This document shows, one piece after another, positions 52,688-62,144 of a stretch of 64,000 nt of DNA; position 1 is the stretch's first letter, and each line of letters begins with the position of its first letter. The stretch comes from Geothrix sp. (GTDB lineage: Bacteria; Acidobacteriota; Holophagae; Holophagales; Holophagaceae), in the NCBI RefSeq assembly GCF_030219325.1, contig NZ_CP126625.1, positions 2,158,857-2,222,856 of the forward strand, given 5' to 3'. Position numbers and translations under genes: made by a program. Below the pieces are notes generated by a model. That model was not told the origin of the DNA, did not search any database, and saw only the letters and a list, made by a program, of their open reading frames with translations.

Positions 52688-54058
52688 TCATCCGCGCTCC
52701 GATCCATCGAGAGCGGGGGATGTCTGCGCGTCGCGCGCCCGCTCGAGCATGAACTGGGCGCGGTCGAAACCGAAGGTGGCGATCCCGAGCCACATGACTG
52801 TGTCCACGAAGGTGAGGCTGCCTTTCTTGCTGAGCACGATCAGCTGGTAGATGAAGAGGGAGAGCATGAGGGCGGCGAAGATGACCGTCGGCTGCTGGGC
52901 CTGCTGCCTGGCCAGGGCCAGAGTCCTGAAGCCGAACCGGAAGGCGAGGAGGCAGGCGAGGCAGAGCATGCCGAAGCCGATGATGCCCGTCTCGCCGAAG
53001 GCCTGCACGAAGTGGTTGTGCGGGTAGATGCCCAGCCGCTTCTCGCACCCCCGCGCGCCGATTCCGACCAGGAGGTTCCGGGGCGAGGACAGCGCCATCT
53101 CGATGGTCTTGGCGCTGAGGCCCATGCGATCGTTGGAGGCCTCCGCCATGGAACTGGCCGAGTACCTCCAGGAGAGCTCGGCGATCTTGTTCTTCGGCAG
53201 GATGCTGAAGAAGACGATGGCGGACAGGGCGGCGAGGAATGCAACCTGGTAGACCATCCACTTGGCGTACTGGGCGAGGTCCCTTCCCTTCACCAGCGAG
53301 ACCAGCACGCATGCGCAGGCGATGCCGGTGAAGGTCTCGCCTCGGGACGTGTTGAACGTCAGCCATAGACCCATGACCAGGCCGGTGGCGCCGGCCAGGA
53401 GCCAGAGGGTCTTGGGCAGTCCGCGGTTCTCGCGCTGGGTGGTCTGCATCAAGAGGATGCAGGTGCTCAGGATGATCAGGTAGGCCCCCATGTCCGCGAT
53501 GGCCAGGGGATTGCCCTCATCGTACTGGCCGACCTGGAAGTGCACGACCAGGCGGCCGATGTCCGGCGACAGGTGGAAGGCCGGGGAGACCATGAGCCCC
53601 AGGGTCGCGAGAAGCGTCAGGGCCCACACGGCGATGTAGGCCCGGAGCATGAGCTCGGGGCTTTCGGTGAGTGACGGCAGCATGGCGAAGTAGACAAGGA
53701 AATAAGGGAGGAAGCGCCACGAGTCCGCTCCGTAGTACGGAGACCACATGATGGAAATCCAGAAGAATCCCAGGAACGCCCAGGTCAGCACCTGGAGGGT
53801 CTTCCCGCTCTTCGTCCAGCAGTTCACACCCGGATTCCGGACGATGATGTTGTACAGGTAAATGACGGCGATCATCGCGGCCATCATGTAGTTGAACAGG
53901 GGCCCCCTCGTCTGGAACGTCGGCACGGCCAGGGAGGCGATCTGCTTGTAGGCGTAGGTCATGATGCCCAGGGGAATCGCCAGGGCCGGGAACCGGATCG
54001 CGAAGACGAACATGATCACGAGGGACAGGAAGAAGCCTGCGAGCACCGCGCTTGACAT
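52688..54058 (-). CDS. O-antigen polymerase/ligase-like membrane protein (Wzy candidate)
   Basis: The 456-residue protein has about ten to twelve membrane spans and a periplasmic loop. Motifs reminiscent of the Wzy_C/WaaL group are TFNTSRGETFTGIA and, later, YPHNHFVQAFGETGIIGFG, where the Pro-His-Asn-His-Phe stretch is the hallmark of that superfamily. In a Wzx/Wzy locus it is the likely repeat-unit polymerase. It starts just after the flippase gene on the same strand. Confidence 0.82.
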   Translation of the reverse strand: MSSAVLAGFFLSLVIMFVFAIRFPALAIPLGIMTYAYKQIASLAVPTFQTRGPLFNYMMAAMIAVIYLYNIIVRNPGVNCWTKSGKTLQVLTWAFLGFFWISIMWSPYYGADSWRFLPYFLVYFAMLPSLTESPELMLRAYIAVWALTLLATLGLMVSPAFHLSPDIGRLVVHFQVGQYDEGNPLAIADMGAYLIILSTCILLMQTTQRENRGLPKTLWLLAGATGLVMGLWLTFNTSRGETFTGIACACVLVSLVKGRDLAQYAKWMVYQVAFLAALSAIVFFSILPKNKIAELSWRYSASSMAEASNDRMGLSAKTIEMALSSPRNLLVGIGARGCEKRLGIYPHNHFVQAFGETGIIGFGMLCLACLLAFRFGFRTLALARQQAQQPTVIFAALMLSLFIYQLIVLSKKGSLTFVDTVMWLGIATFGFDRAQFMLERARDAQTSPALDGSERG

Positions 54059-54061
54059 GGG

Positions 54062-55558
54062 TCACTCTGTGGATTCGGACGGGGGCGTGGGGCGCGGGAC
54101 GGGCGCCTCGGCAAGTTTCGGCGATTTCGAGAACAGGTCCCGGAAGGAGGCGACCTTCCGGAGGGAGAACGCCAAGAAGAGGCCGATCAGCCCCAGCCCA
54201 AGCAGGACCGTCCAGCCGTGGAGCTCCCGATGCTGCCAGGTCATGGCCGAAAGCACCAGGATCAGTCCGGCCCCGAGCGCGATCCTGTATGCTTCGCCGG
54301 ACCGGATGACGAATCCGTGGGAGACGTAGGCGTAGTAGACCATGACAGCCGTATAGCAGAGGTAGAGCGCCAGGAACATGATTCCCAACCACTCGACCCC
54401 CCCTCCGGCGGCGAGGACCGCCCATCCCGATCCGGCCAGCCCCAGCGTGAACGCCACCTCGGTCCAGAAGAACCAGCGGAGCTCGTGGAAGGCCAGCATG
54501 GGGAAGGAGAGCACCCAGGACACCCCCTTGAAGAAGTCCCCGATGAGCATCCAGCGCATGACGCTCAGGGCGGGAAGGAGGGAGGCGGAGAACATGACCC
54601 GCACCACCAGCGGTTTGAACAGGATGGCGAGGGAGACGAGGACGGGCATCGCCACCACCGCCATCTGGAGGTACGACCGCATGAGCGCCCGACGGTCCTC
54701 GGGGTCCTGCAGGCGGCTCAGGCTGGGCATGTAGTAGTTCCCGAACGAGCCCAGGGCCAGCGTCACGTAGGCCATGGAGAGGGTCCAGGCCACCCAGTAG
54801 TAGCCGGCCATCGACAGGCCGATCCGCGCAGCCACGATGCGGTTCATGAAGTACTGGGCCCCGGTGTTCAGCAGTCCCGTCATCAGGAGGACCGAGGACA
54901 TCCGGAAGAAGTAGGCGGCATCCTTCCCGTCGATGGCTGTGCGGAAGGCCGGAAGCCGCCCGGCCTTCCGCGTGGCCCAGAATGCGGCCAGAGCCACGGC
55001 CGCCGGCGGCAGGCCGAGCATGAGCACGAATCCCGAAGAGGCACCGGCCCGCACGAGGACTACCATGGGGAGGACCAGGAGCAGCGCGCAGACCGGGCCC
55101 ACCAGCTGGGAGATCACCAGCTGGTCCAGGAGCCGGTAGGCCGTGAGGACGCTGGTGTAGAGCGTCTGGGCCGCCATGCAGAGGGCCGCCAGCGCGAGCC
55201 ACCTCAGGAGCAGGATGGCCTGGGGATGCGGGATCAGGCTGGGGGCAATGACGGGCGCCCCGAGGATCAGGACGAGGGCGACTCCGGCGGCCATCAGGAC
55301 CATGAGGGTCTGGACGCTTTCCGCGAACCGCCGTTGGGCCTCGTCCACCCGGCTGGCGATGCCCTGGATCAGGGCCGTGTGGCCGGCGAAAGTGGCCACC
55401 ACCACCAGGTACTGGAGCAGCTGGCGCAGGATGCCGAACAGACCGACGCCGGCCGCACCAAGCTGGACCGAGATGATCTTGACCGCCAGCATCCAGCCCA
55501 GGAGGTTGGCCAGAGTGGCGGCGGCGACCTTCAGGGCAGCCAGGAGGATGTCACGCAT
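54062..55558 (-). CDS. Lipid-linked repeat flippase (Wzx/WzxE-like)
   Basis: A 498-residue polysaccharide translocase of the MOP superfamily with about 12 to 14 membrane spans (for example ANLLGWMLAVKIISVQLGAA and VVATFAGHTALIQGIASRV). The amphipathic N-terminus and RQLLQYLVVVATF pattern are like WzxE-type O-antigen translocases. It would flip the undecaprenyl-pyrophosphate repeat to the periplasm for polymerisation by the neighbouring Wzy-like protein. The C-terminal tail (SKSPKLAEAPVPRPTPPSES) is Pro-rich. Confidence 0.88.
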   Translation of the reverse strand: MRDILLAALKVAAATLANLLGWMLAVKIISVQLGAAGVGLFGILRQLLQYLVVVATFAGHTALIQGIASRVDEAQRRFAESVQTLMVLMAAGVALVLILGAPVIAPSLIPHPQAILLLRWLALAALCMAAQTLYTSVLTAYRLLDQLVISQLVGPVCALLLVLPMVVLVRAGASSGFVLMLGLPPAAVALAAFWATRKAGRLPAFRTAIDGKDAAYFFRMSSVLLMTGLLNTGAQYFMNRIVAARIGLSMAGYYWVAWTLSMAYVTLALGSFGNYYMPSLSRLQDPEDRRALMRSYLQMAVVAMPVLVSLAILFKPLVVRVMFSASLLPALSVMRWMLIGDFFKGVSWVLSFPMLAFHELRWFFWTEVAFTLGLAGSGWAVLAAGGGVEWLGIMFLALYLCYTAVMVYYAYVSHGFVIRSGEAYRIALGAGLILVLSAMTWQHRELHGWTVLLGLGLIGLFLAFSLRKVASFRDLFSKSPKLAEAPVPRPTPPSESTE

Positions 55559-55855
55559 GGGGCCATTCCGGCCCCGGAGGCCAGGCGCCAGGCAGTGGGC
55601 CCTTCGGTGGCTTGCGTTTCATGGGTACCAGGAGGACGGGATTCCGGAATGGATGATAGCCGCGGGGCGAGGGGAGGCCGATTCCGAAGCCGCAGGAGGG
55701 CGACTTGGTTACGGGTCATCATGGCGGAGGCTGCGTCTCATGCTACCATCCTTTGTGAAATCATCGACAATGGGCTGGGATCGATGCCTTTTCTTACAGG
55801 CCCGCCCCACCTGAGCCCCTTACGACAAATCGCTCCCAGTTCGCGGTGGACGCTC

Positions 55856-57817
55856 ATGTGCGGAATCTTTGGTGAAATCAACCTCGCCGGCCCTGGATTC
55901 GACCTGGGTTCGGCGCGCCGTGCGCTGGACTCGATCCGCCACCGCGGGCCAGACGACGAGGGCTGGGTCTGCATCAATACGGGCCGAGGGGCCGCGGTCC
56001 CCTTCGCCGGACCCGACACCATGCCGGAGCTCCAGCTGCCTTCCATTGGTCAGGCCGACCCGGCCGCCTTTGACGTCTGTCTGGGCTTCCGCCGTCTCTC
56101 GATCCTGGATCTCAGCTCCGCGGGACACCAGCCCATGCGCAGCGCAGACGGGACCTGCTGGATCGTGTTCAACGGCGAGGTCTACAACTTCATCGAGCTG
56201 CGTCGCGAGCTGGAGGCCCTGGGCCACGTCTTCCGCAGCCAGGGCGACACGGAAGTCCTGCTGGCGGGCTACCAGGCCTGGGGGCGCGGCGTCTTCTCCC
56301 GGCTGGAGGGCATGTTCGCCTTCTGCCTCGTGGACCTCCAGCGGGGCGACGTGCTCCTGGGCCGGGACCACTTCGGCATCAAGCCCCTCTACTACACGTT
56401 CGCGAACGGCCGGCTCCTGTTCGCCTCCGAGATCCGCTGCCTGCTCTGCTACCCGGACGTGGCGCGGCGGCTCAACCCCGAGGCGCTGTTCCGCTACCTT
56501 CGCCTCGGAAGCTCGGACGGCCATCCGGAAACCATGATTCGCGGCATCTGGCAGGTGCCGCCCGGATCCTACGGCCTGCTGAACCGGGGGGGGAAGTCGC
56601 TGGATCTGACACGCTACTGGGCCCTGGATCCGGACCGCACCGCCGCCTGCAGCCTGGAGGAAGCCAGCCGGGCCGTCCGCAGCAGGCTCGAAGAGAGCGT
56701 GCTCCTGCACCTGCGGAGCGACGTCCCCCTGGGTTCCTGCCTCTCGGGGGGCCTGGATTCGACAACCCTTGTCATGTTGATGAAGGGCCTGCTGGAGCCC
56801 GGCCACCCCGTGGACTGCTTCACCTTCATCACCGATGATCCCGTCCTCAGCGAGCAGCGCTTCGTCGACGTGGCCTCCGCCGCCGCCCAGGTGAACCTGC
56901 ACACGGTGGCGCCGACCCCCCAGGAGTTCTCCCGGGACATGGCCGATCTCATCCGGACCCAGGAGCTCCCCTTCGGAGGCCCGACGGTGTATGCCCAGTA
57001 CCGGGTGTTCCGCCTGGCCCGGGAGTCGGGCATGACGGTGATGCTGGACGGCCAGGGCGCAGACGAGTTGTTCGGGGGCTACTACACCTACCTGGGCGCC
57101 AGGATCGCCGAAGACCTCTGCCGGCTCTCCTTCGGGAAGGTGGCTGGGGTCCTGAGGAACACACCGGGCAATCAGCGGCAGTACTTCTTCCGGATGCTGG
57201 CCTTCGCCTTCGCGCGGCTCCTTCCATCCGGCCTGCGTCCCCTGATCCGGCCCCTGGCCGGCGAGCCCCTGTTCCCGGACTGGCTGCGGAAGTCCTGGTT
57301 CCTCGAGCGGGGCTTCCCAGGCGTGGAACGGACCGCGGGCTCGGGGGCCAACGCCCTCAAGCGGGAACTGGCGCTCTCGGTCCAGGAGGGCTCCCTGCCT
57401 GCCCTGCTCCGCTACGAGGATCGCAATTCCATGCGCTTCTCCATCGAAAGCCGGGTGCCCTTCTGCAACCACCGGCTGGCCGAACTCGCCTTCTCCCTGC
57501 CGTCGGACCACCTGATCTCCGGAAGGGGCGTCACCAAGAGCGTGCTCCGGGAAGCCGCCCGCGGCCTGGTTCCGGACTTCATCATCGACCGGGAGAAGGT
57601 GGGATTCGGGACGCCTGACCGGACCTGGCTGTCCGCCATCCGCGGGCACGTGGATGCCGTGGTCTCAGAGGGGGAGGCCATGGACCTGCCCTTCCTCACC
57701 CACATCCGGCGCGAGACCGCCCACGCCCTCGACGCCTCCGGCGTCTGGCCGGCCCATGCCTGGCGGATCTTCAACCTCATCGAATGGATGAAGGCCTTCG
57801 ACATCCAGGTCGAATGA
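55856..57817 (+). CDS. Asparagine-synthase-like glutamine amidotransferase
   Basis: The 653-residue protein begins MCGIFGEINLAG, so Cys2 becomes the N-terminal glutaminase nucleophile. RHRGPDDEGW and FNGEVYNFIELRREL complete that domain, and the synthetase domain has CLSGGLDSTTLVML (about residue 297) for ATP pyrophosphorolysis. The family makes asparagine or amidates uronic acids in polysaccharide loci (e.g. WbpS). With the UDP-diacetamido-uronic-acid genes nearby, amidation of that sugar is likely, but plain asparagine synthesis is not excluded. A long upstream open frame is not coding. Confidence 0.88.
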   Translation: MCGIFGEINLAGPGFDLGSARRALDSIRHRGPDDEGWVCINTGRGAAVPFAGPDTMPELQLPSIGQADPAAFDVCLGFRRLSILDLSSAGHQPMRSADGTCWIVFNGEVYNFIELRRELEALGHVFRSQGDTEVLLAGYQAWGRGVFSRLEGMFAFCLVDLQRGDVLLGRDHFGIKPLYYTFANGRLLFASEIRCLLCYPDVARRLNPEALFRYLRLGSSDGHPETMIRGIWQVPPGSYGLLNRGGKSLDLTRYWALDPDRTAACSLEEASRAVRSRLEESVLLHLRSDVPLGSCLSGGLDSTTLVMLMKGLLEPGHPVDCFTFITDDPVLSEQRFVDVASAAAQVNLHTVAPTPQEFSRDMADLIRTQELPFGGPTVYAQYRVFRLARESGMTVMLDGQGADELFGGYYTYLGARIAEDLCRLSFGKVAGVLRNTPGNQRQYFFRMLAFAFARLLPSGLRPLIRPLAGEPLFPDWLRKSWFLERGFPGVERTAGSGANALKRELALSVQEGSLPALLRYEDRNSMRFSIESRVPFCNHRLAELAFSLPSDHLISGRGVTKSVLREAARGLVPDFIIDREKVGFGTPDRTWLSAIRGHVDAVVSEGEAMDLPFLTHIRRETAHALDASGVWPAHAWRIFNLIEWMKAFDIQVE

Positions 57818-57890
57818 GCGCGGCCTGAACCAGACCCCGCCCCGCTTCGGCGTCCTCCCCTTCCCACTGCGCAGTGTCATCAGGTGCCCC

Positions 57891-59108
57891 ATGCCCCCCT
57901 TGATCCACAGGCCACGGCTGCTCCACCTGTTCCTGGCCGGGGCCCTGTCCCTGCTGGTCGGATGCGGGAGTGGCGGGGCGGCCGGAACCGGCTCCGCCTC
58001 GGCTTCCCGCAGTTTCTACGGCTCGGGGATCAACGCGGACGATCTGGCGAACATCGTCATCGGATGGGACACGGCCAACGACACGTGCAACCGCGTCGTG
58101 AGCCACCGCTGGCGCGCCGGCCACACGGGGGCCCTGAGGTCCATCCGGCCCTTCTTCCAGTGGAGCACCGTCAAACCGGGCTATGCCATGGGCGACGGGG
58201 GAACCATCCAGATCCAGCTCCAGACCGACGATGGGAGCGCCAACCACCTCCCCTCCGGAACCGCGCTCGCGGCCCTCGTGTGCGACCACCCCGTCACCAC
58301 CGGCGACCACTGGCCCCTGCTGACCTTCCCCACTCCCGCCAGCGTGGTCGAGGGCCAGCTGTACCACCTCGTCTACACCAACGTGGCCGCCGACCCCAAG
58401 GCCAACTGGGTCTCCCTGGACCACCTGCTGCTGTGGGATGCCGGTGCCTCCGTGCAGCCCACCCTTCTCAACACGGACTGGGCTGTCCTCGAGCGCGGAT
58501 GTGGCGGGGCCTGGGCCGTGTACAACCGGGGGGGAGGGCACGGCTACACACCCATCCTCGAGCTGGACTACGGAGACGGAGCCTCCCAGGGACAGGGCTA
58601 CGTCCAGGGCTACGGGCAGACGGTCACCACGCCCTGGGTGAATCCGAAGCCCATCACCGGAGCCCAGGGGGTCCGGGAGACCTTCACCCCCTCCGGCGCC
58701 GATCGGACCGTGACCGCAGTGTCGGTGCGGGTGAATCGGATCGGCGGCACCGGCGCGCTGACGGTGCGGGTGGAGAAGGTGGACGGGACCCTGGTGGGCC
58801 AGGGGAGCGTGATCGTCGCGCAGGGCGTGGTGAGCCCCATCCACAACGGCGCCTCCTGGGCCAGGGTGGCCTTCCCGGGCCCTCTGCCCCTCGCAGCCGG
58901 CCAGGGCTACCGGCTCGTGCTCAGCTCCCCGGCGGACACCACCCACACGACGCACGTCCTCGAGAAGGGCGGCAGCTCCGGCTACCGGTCCACGACCTAC
59001 TTCGCCGACGGCCATGCGGAGTTCAACAGCGGAACGGGGTGGCAGGGATGGGACCTCTGGGGCCTGCCGAACCAGAGCGACACGGACCTCCAGTTCTATT
59101 TCGAGTAG
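57891..59108 (+). CDS. Lipoprotein with beta-sandwich repeats, locus-specific
   Basis: A 405-residue lipoprotein with a lipobox LLVGC (Cys25) followed by a Gly/Ser linker. The rest is all-beta with many Trp, Thr and Gly residues (GYAMGDGGTIQIQLQTDDGS, DLQFYFE end) and two sandwich-like halves (about 40-230 and 245-405). The second contains VTAVSVRVNRIGGTGALTVR. It looks like a carbohydrate-binding or surface-attachment protein. No catalytic motif is visible. Its location in the export locus suggests it binds or tethers the polymer. Confidence 0.68.
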   Translation: MPPLIHRPRLLHLFLAGALSLLVGCGSGGAAGTGSASASRSFYGSGINADDLANIVIGWDTANDTCNRVVSHRWRAGHTGALRSIRPFFQWSTVKPGYAMGDGGTIQIQLQTDDGSANHLPSGTALAALVCDHPVTTGDHWPLLTFPTPASVVEGQLYHLVYTNVAADPKANWVSLDHLLLWDAGASVQPTLLNTDWAVLERGCGGAWAVYNRGGGHGYTPILELDYGDGASQGQGYVQGYGQTVTTPWVNPKPITGAQGVRETFTPSGADRTVTAVSVRVNRIGGTGALTVRVEKVDGTLVGQGSVIVAQGVVSPIHNGASWARVAFPGPLPLAAGQGYRLVLSSPADTTHTTHVLEKGGSSGYRSTTYFADGHAEFNSGTGWQGWDLWGLPNQSDTDLQFYFE

Positions 59109-59203
59109 GGCCCGGAAGCTTGATTTCAGGCAAAGCGTTTTTCATTTGAATTTCCTATACACATCATCGTTTTAAAACTAAATTAACGCCATGATCCAAG
59201 AAC

Positions 59204-60442
59204 ATGTCGCAGGAATCGCCACCATCCGTGGAACAGGAGCCCAAGCTCATGGGTGAGCCGAAAAGGGATGTCCCCATCCACGTCTGCATCGTCACCACGG
59301 CCCACCCCATCGACGATGTGCGCGTGAACAACAAGATCGCGCACGCCTTCAAGTCCGCGGGCTTCAAGGTCACCTGGGTGGGCCCCGGGCACGCCTTCTT
59401 CGACCAGGACAACTACAACCGGGATGGCATCGAGTTCCTGCTCACGCCTCCGATCCGGGGTCGCCTGGACCGGCTGGTCTCCCGCTTCCGCGTCCGCAGG
59501 CTGGCCGCCACCGTGCCGGGCGTGGATGTCTACTACTCCCCGGATCCTGATTCGGGGCCCATCTCCGTAGACTTGGCCAGGCGGAACGGGGCGCGATCCG
59601 TCTTCGACATCCACGAGATCTACCACGGGACCAATCTGGACAAGTGGCTGTTCGGTTTCCGCCTGCAGCCCATCAGGGATTTCGTGCGGAGGGGCATCGC
59701 CCGGACCTGTTCGCGGGCCGACCTGGTCATGGGTGTCAGCGATGCGGTCCTCGACCCGGTCTTCCCCGACCGGGCGAAGCGCCTCGTCGTCCGCAGCTGC
59801 GCCCCGGCCTGGTTCGCGAACGGCCCCACGGCGGATGTCTGCGGCGAGGGACGGACGCAGCTCCGCCTCATGCACGGCAAGGGCCACCTCGCCTACGGCA
59901 CGGGCAAGGTGCTCGAGGCGCTCCGGCTCGTGAAACAGCAGGGCCCCCACCCCAGCGTGGTCGTGATGGCCGCCGGAGATCCCTCGGCGGATCCCACCAT
60001 CCAGACCCTGGCCCCCATCGCCAGGGACCTCGGGGTGACGGATGCCCTGGATATCCGGAAGGGGGTCCCCCTCCAGGAGATGCCCGACATCCTCCGTTCC
60101 TGCGACGCGGGGATGATCTCGTATGGCCGGGGGCTCGGCATCGACATCCTCCCGAACCGGCTCTTCGAGTACCTGGCGCTGGGCCTGCCGGTCATCGCGC
60201 CCTCCTATGCCGTGGAAGTGGCGAAGATCCTCGACGCCGAGCAGTGCGGGTTGCTGGTGGACTTCGAAGATCCTGGGGCCATCGCCGAGGCCATCATCCG
60301 GCTCCAGAACGACCGGACCCTTTGCCGCGACATGGGGAGGCGGGGCAAGGAGGGTTTCCTTGCCCGGCACAACTGGGAGGTCGAGGTCGAGCCCCTGCTG
60401 CAGACGATCCGCGCCTGGGGTCCCGCCAGGGGGAGGGCTTGA
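59204..60442 (+). CDS. Glycosyltransferase family 4
   Basis: A 412-residue GT-B enzyme. The N-terminal domain has [20 protein letters not shown] and [13 protein letters not shown]. The C-terminal domain has [20 protein letters not shown] and [20 protein letters not shown], the acidic donor-binding EX7E-like region of GT4. The sugar it transfers is unknown. A later in-frame ATG (MGEPKRDVP) is also possible. An AT-rich gap precedes it (59120-59190). The next gene overlaps its stop. Confidence 0.88.
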   Translation: MSQESPPSVEQEPKLMGEPKRDVPIHVCIVTTAHPIDDVRVNNKIAHAFKSAGFKVTWVGPGHAFFDQDNYNRDGIEFLLTPPIRGRLDRLVSRFRVRRLAATVPGVDVYYSPDPDSGPISVDLARRNGARSVFDIHEIYHGTNLDKWLFGFRLQPIRDFVRRGIARTCSRADLVMGVSDAVLDPVFPDRAKRLVVRSCAPAWFANGPTADVCGEGRTQLRLMHGKGHLAYGTGKVLEALRLVKQQGPHPSVVVMAAGDPSADPTIQTLAPIARDLGVTDALDIRKGVPLQEMPDILRSCDAGMISYGRGLGIDILPNRLFEYLALGLPVIAPSYAVEVAKILDAEQCGLLVDFEDPGAIAEAIIRLQNDRTLCRDMGRRGKEGFLARHNWEVEVEPLLQTIRAWGPARGRA

Positions 60443-60951
60443 TGATCAAGTCGGGCTTGAACGCCATCCGGAACCTGCTGCTGTTCAGGCTCCGCTATCC
60501 CTGGGTGAAGAAGGGGCGGGGCATCCACTGCCAGTGGACCACGCTCTTCCTGGCCCCCCACAAGCACGTGATCCTGGGAAACCAGGTCGGCATCGGGGGC
60601 CATTGCCTGATCCAGGCCGACACCGAGATCGGGAACAAGGTCATGATCGCCTCCAGCATCGCGTTCCTGAACCGGGACGAGCACAACTACGACATCCTCG
60701 GCAAGGCGATGTGGGATTCAGGGAAGGCGCAACGATCCAAGATCATCATCGAGGATGACGTGTGGATCGGACACGGGGCGATCCTCCTGGCCCCCCTCCG
60801 GATCGGACGGGGTGCGATCGTGGCCGCCGGGAGCGTGGTCGTGAAGGATGTCCCACCCTACGCCATCGTGGCCGGCAATCCCTCGAAGCTCATCAAGATG
60901 CGGTTCACGCCCGAGCAGATCGAGGTCCATGACCGGATCCTCTATGGTTAG
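60442..60951 (+). CDS. Hexapeptide acyltransferase (WcaF/VatB-like)
   Basis: The 169-residue protein has left-handed beta-helix turns ([40 protein letters not shown]) and the terminal [20 protein letters not shown]. The [10 protein letters not shown] loop carries the catalytic-type His of sugar O-acetyltransferases. It likely O-acetylates a sugar of the repeat. Its ATG overlaps the stop of the glycosyltransferase (TGATG). Confidence 0.9.
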   Translation: MIKSGLNAIRNLLLFRLRYPWVKKGRGIHCQWTTLFLAPHKHVILGNQVGIGGHCLIQADTEIGNKVMIASSIAFLNRDEHNYDILGKAMWDSGKAQRSKIIIEDDVWIGHGAILLAPLRIGRGAIVAAGSVVVKDVPPYAIVAGNPSKLIKMRFTPEQIEVHDRILYG

Positions 60952-61016
60952 GTAGGATGGTCAGGCGGAAGCCGCCTGCGGATCCCAGCTTCAACCAACC
61001 GAAGGGAGACGGACTC

Positions 61017-62144
61017 GTGACGGGACAAGACGCACGCATCGCGATCACGGGAGCCGACGGCTTCCTGGGATGGCACGTGCGCTGTTCGATGAAGATTGCC
61101 GGGGACCCCGAACCACGGCAGGCGGTCGAGGCCGACTTCCGGTCCGTGGAGGCGCTTCACCAGGCCATCGGCTCCGTGGATGCCGTCCTCCACCTGGCCG
61201 GCATGAACCGCGGCTCGGAGGAGGAGGTCTTCGAGACCAACCTCCGCCTGGCCGACACCCTGACCGCCGCCCTGGACCGGGCCGGCCCGGCGCCGACCAT
61301 CCTCTTCGCCAACTCCACCCACAGCTTCAACGACAGCGCCTTCGGCCGGTCCAAGCGGGAAGCCTCGGCACGGCTGTCGAGGTGGGCCGCCGCTCGCGGC
61401 TCCCGGTACGTGGACGTGATCCTGCCGCACCTCTTCGGCGAGGGCGGCCGGCCCTTCTACAACAGCGGCTTCGCCACCTTCTGCCACCAGCTGGCCACCG
61501 GCGGGGAGCCCCAGATCCACCAGGACGGCCAGGTCGAGCTCTTCCATGCGCAACGGGCGGCCCTTGCCTTCCAGGGCCTCCTGGCCGATGGCGGTGCCTC
61601 CGGCACCGTCCGGCTGGAAGGGGCGCCGATGCGCGTTTCCGAGGCCCTCGAGCGCCTCCGGGCCATCCATGCGACCTACCAGGGCGGGATCATCCCCCCG
61701 CTTGCCGATCCCCTGGCGCTGGAATTCTTCAACACCTACCGCAGCTACCTGTACCCCGCCCAGGTTCCGATCCCCCTGCTGCTCCGAACCGATCCCCGCG
61801 GGAGCCTGTTCGAGGCGGTGAAGACCCAGCACGGCGGGCAGGCCTTCCTCTCCACGACCCACCCAGGCATCACCCGCGGAAGGCATTTCCACCGGCACAA
61901 GGTGGAGCGCTTCCTGGTGATCTCAGGCCAGGCGGAGATCCGGATCCGCCGGCTCTTCGATGGGAAGGTCTTGGTCTTCCCCGTGTCCGGGGAGGCTCCC
62001 TGCTTCATCGACATCCCGACCCTGCACACGCACGAGATCACCAACGTGGGCAGCCGGGATCTGCTGACCCTGTTCTGGAGCCACGAGATTTTCGATCCCT
62101 CCAATCCGGACACCTACTCCGAGCCTGTCATCCTGGAATCATGA
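61017..62144 (+). CDS. fnlB: UDP-2-acetamido-2,6-dideoxy-hexose reductase (FnlB/WbjC/CapF-type)
   Basis: The GTG at 61017 (AGGGAG upstream) gives a 375-residue protein beginning near the NAD site IAITGADGFLGWHV; an ATG at 60957 would add 20 unrelated residues. The N-terminal SDR domain lacks a Tyr-x3-Lys (GRSKREA is present), as known for CapF. The C-terminal cupin has THPGITRGRHFHRHKVERF and IDIPTLHTHEITNVG. It reduces the 4-keto intermediate in the synthesis of UDP-N-acetyl-L-fucosamine, with fnlC downstream and fnlA next. Confidence 0.9.
   Translation: MTGQDARIAITGADGFLGWHVRCSMKIAGDPEPRQAVEADFRSVEALHQAIGSVDAVLHLAGMNRGSEEEVFETNLRLADTLTAALDRAGPAPTILFANSTHSFNDSAFGRSKREASARLSRWAAARGSRYVDVILPHLFGEGGRPFYNSGFATFCHQLATGGEPQIHQDGQVELFHAQRAALAFQGLLADGGASGTVRLEGAPMRVSEALERLRAIHATYQGGIIPPLADPLALEFFNTYRSYLYPAQVPIPLLLRTDPRGSLFEAVKTQHGGQAFLSTTHPGITRGRHFHRHKVERFLVISGQAEIRIRRLFDGKVLVFPVSGEAPCFIDIPTLHTHEITNVGSRDLLTLFWSHEIFDPSNPDTYSEPVILES

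Noticed and set aside
54218-55855. Very long upstream open frame joined to the asparagine-synthase gene.
   Set aside because: It lies antisense to the flippase gene, and the glutaminase domain must start with Met-Cys at 55856 to free the nucleophilic cysteine.
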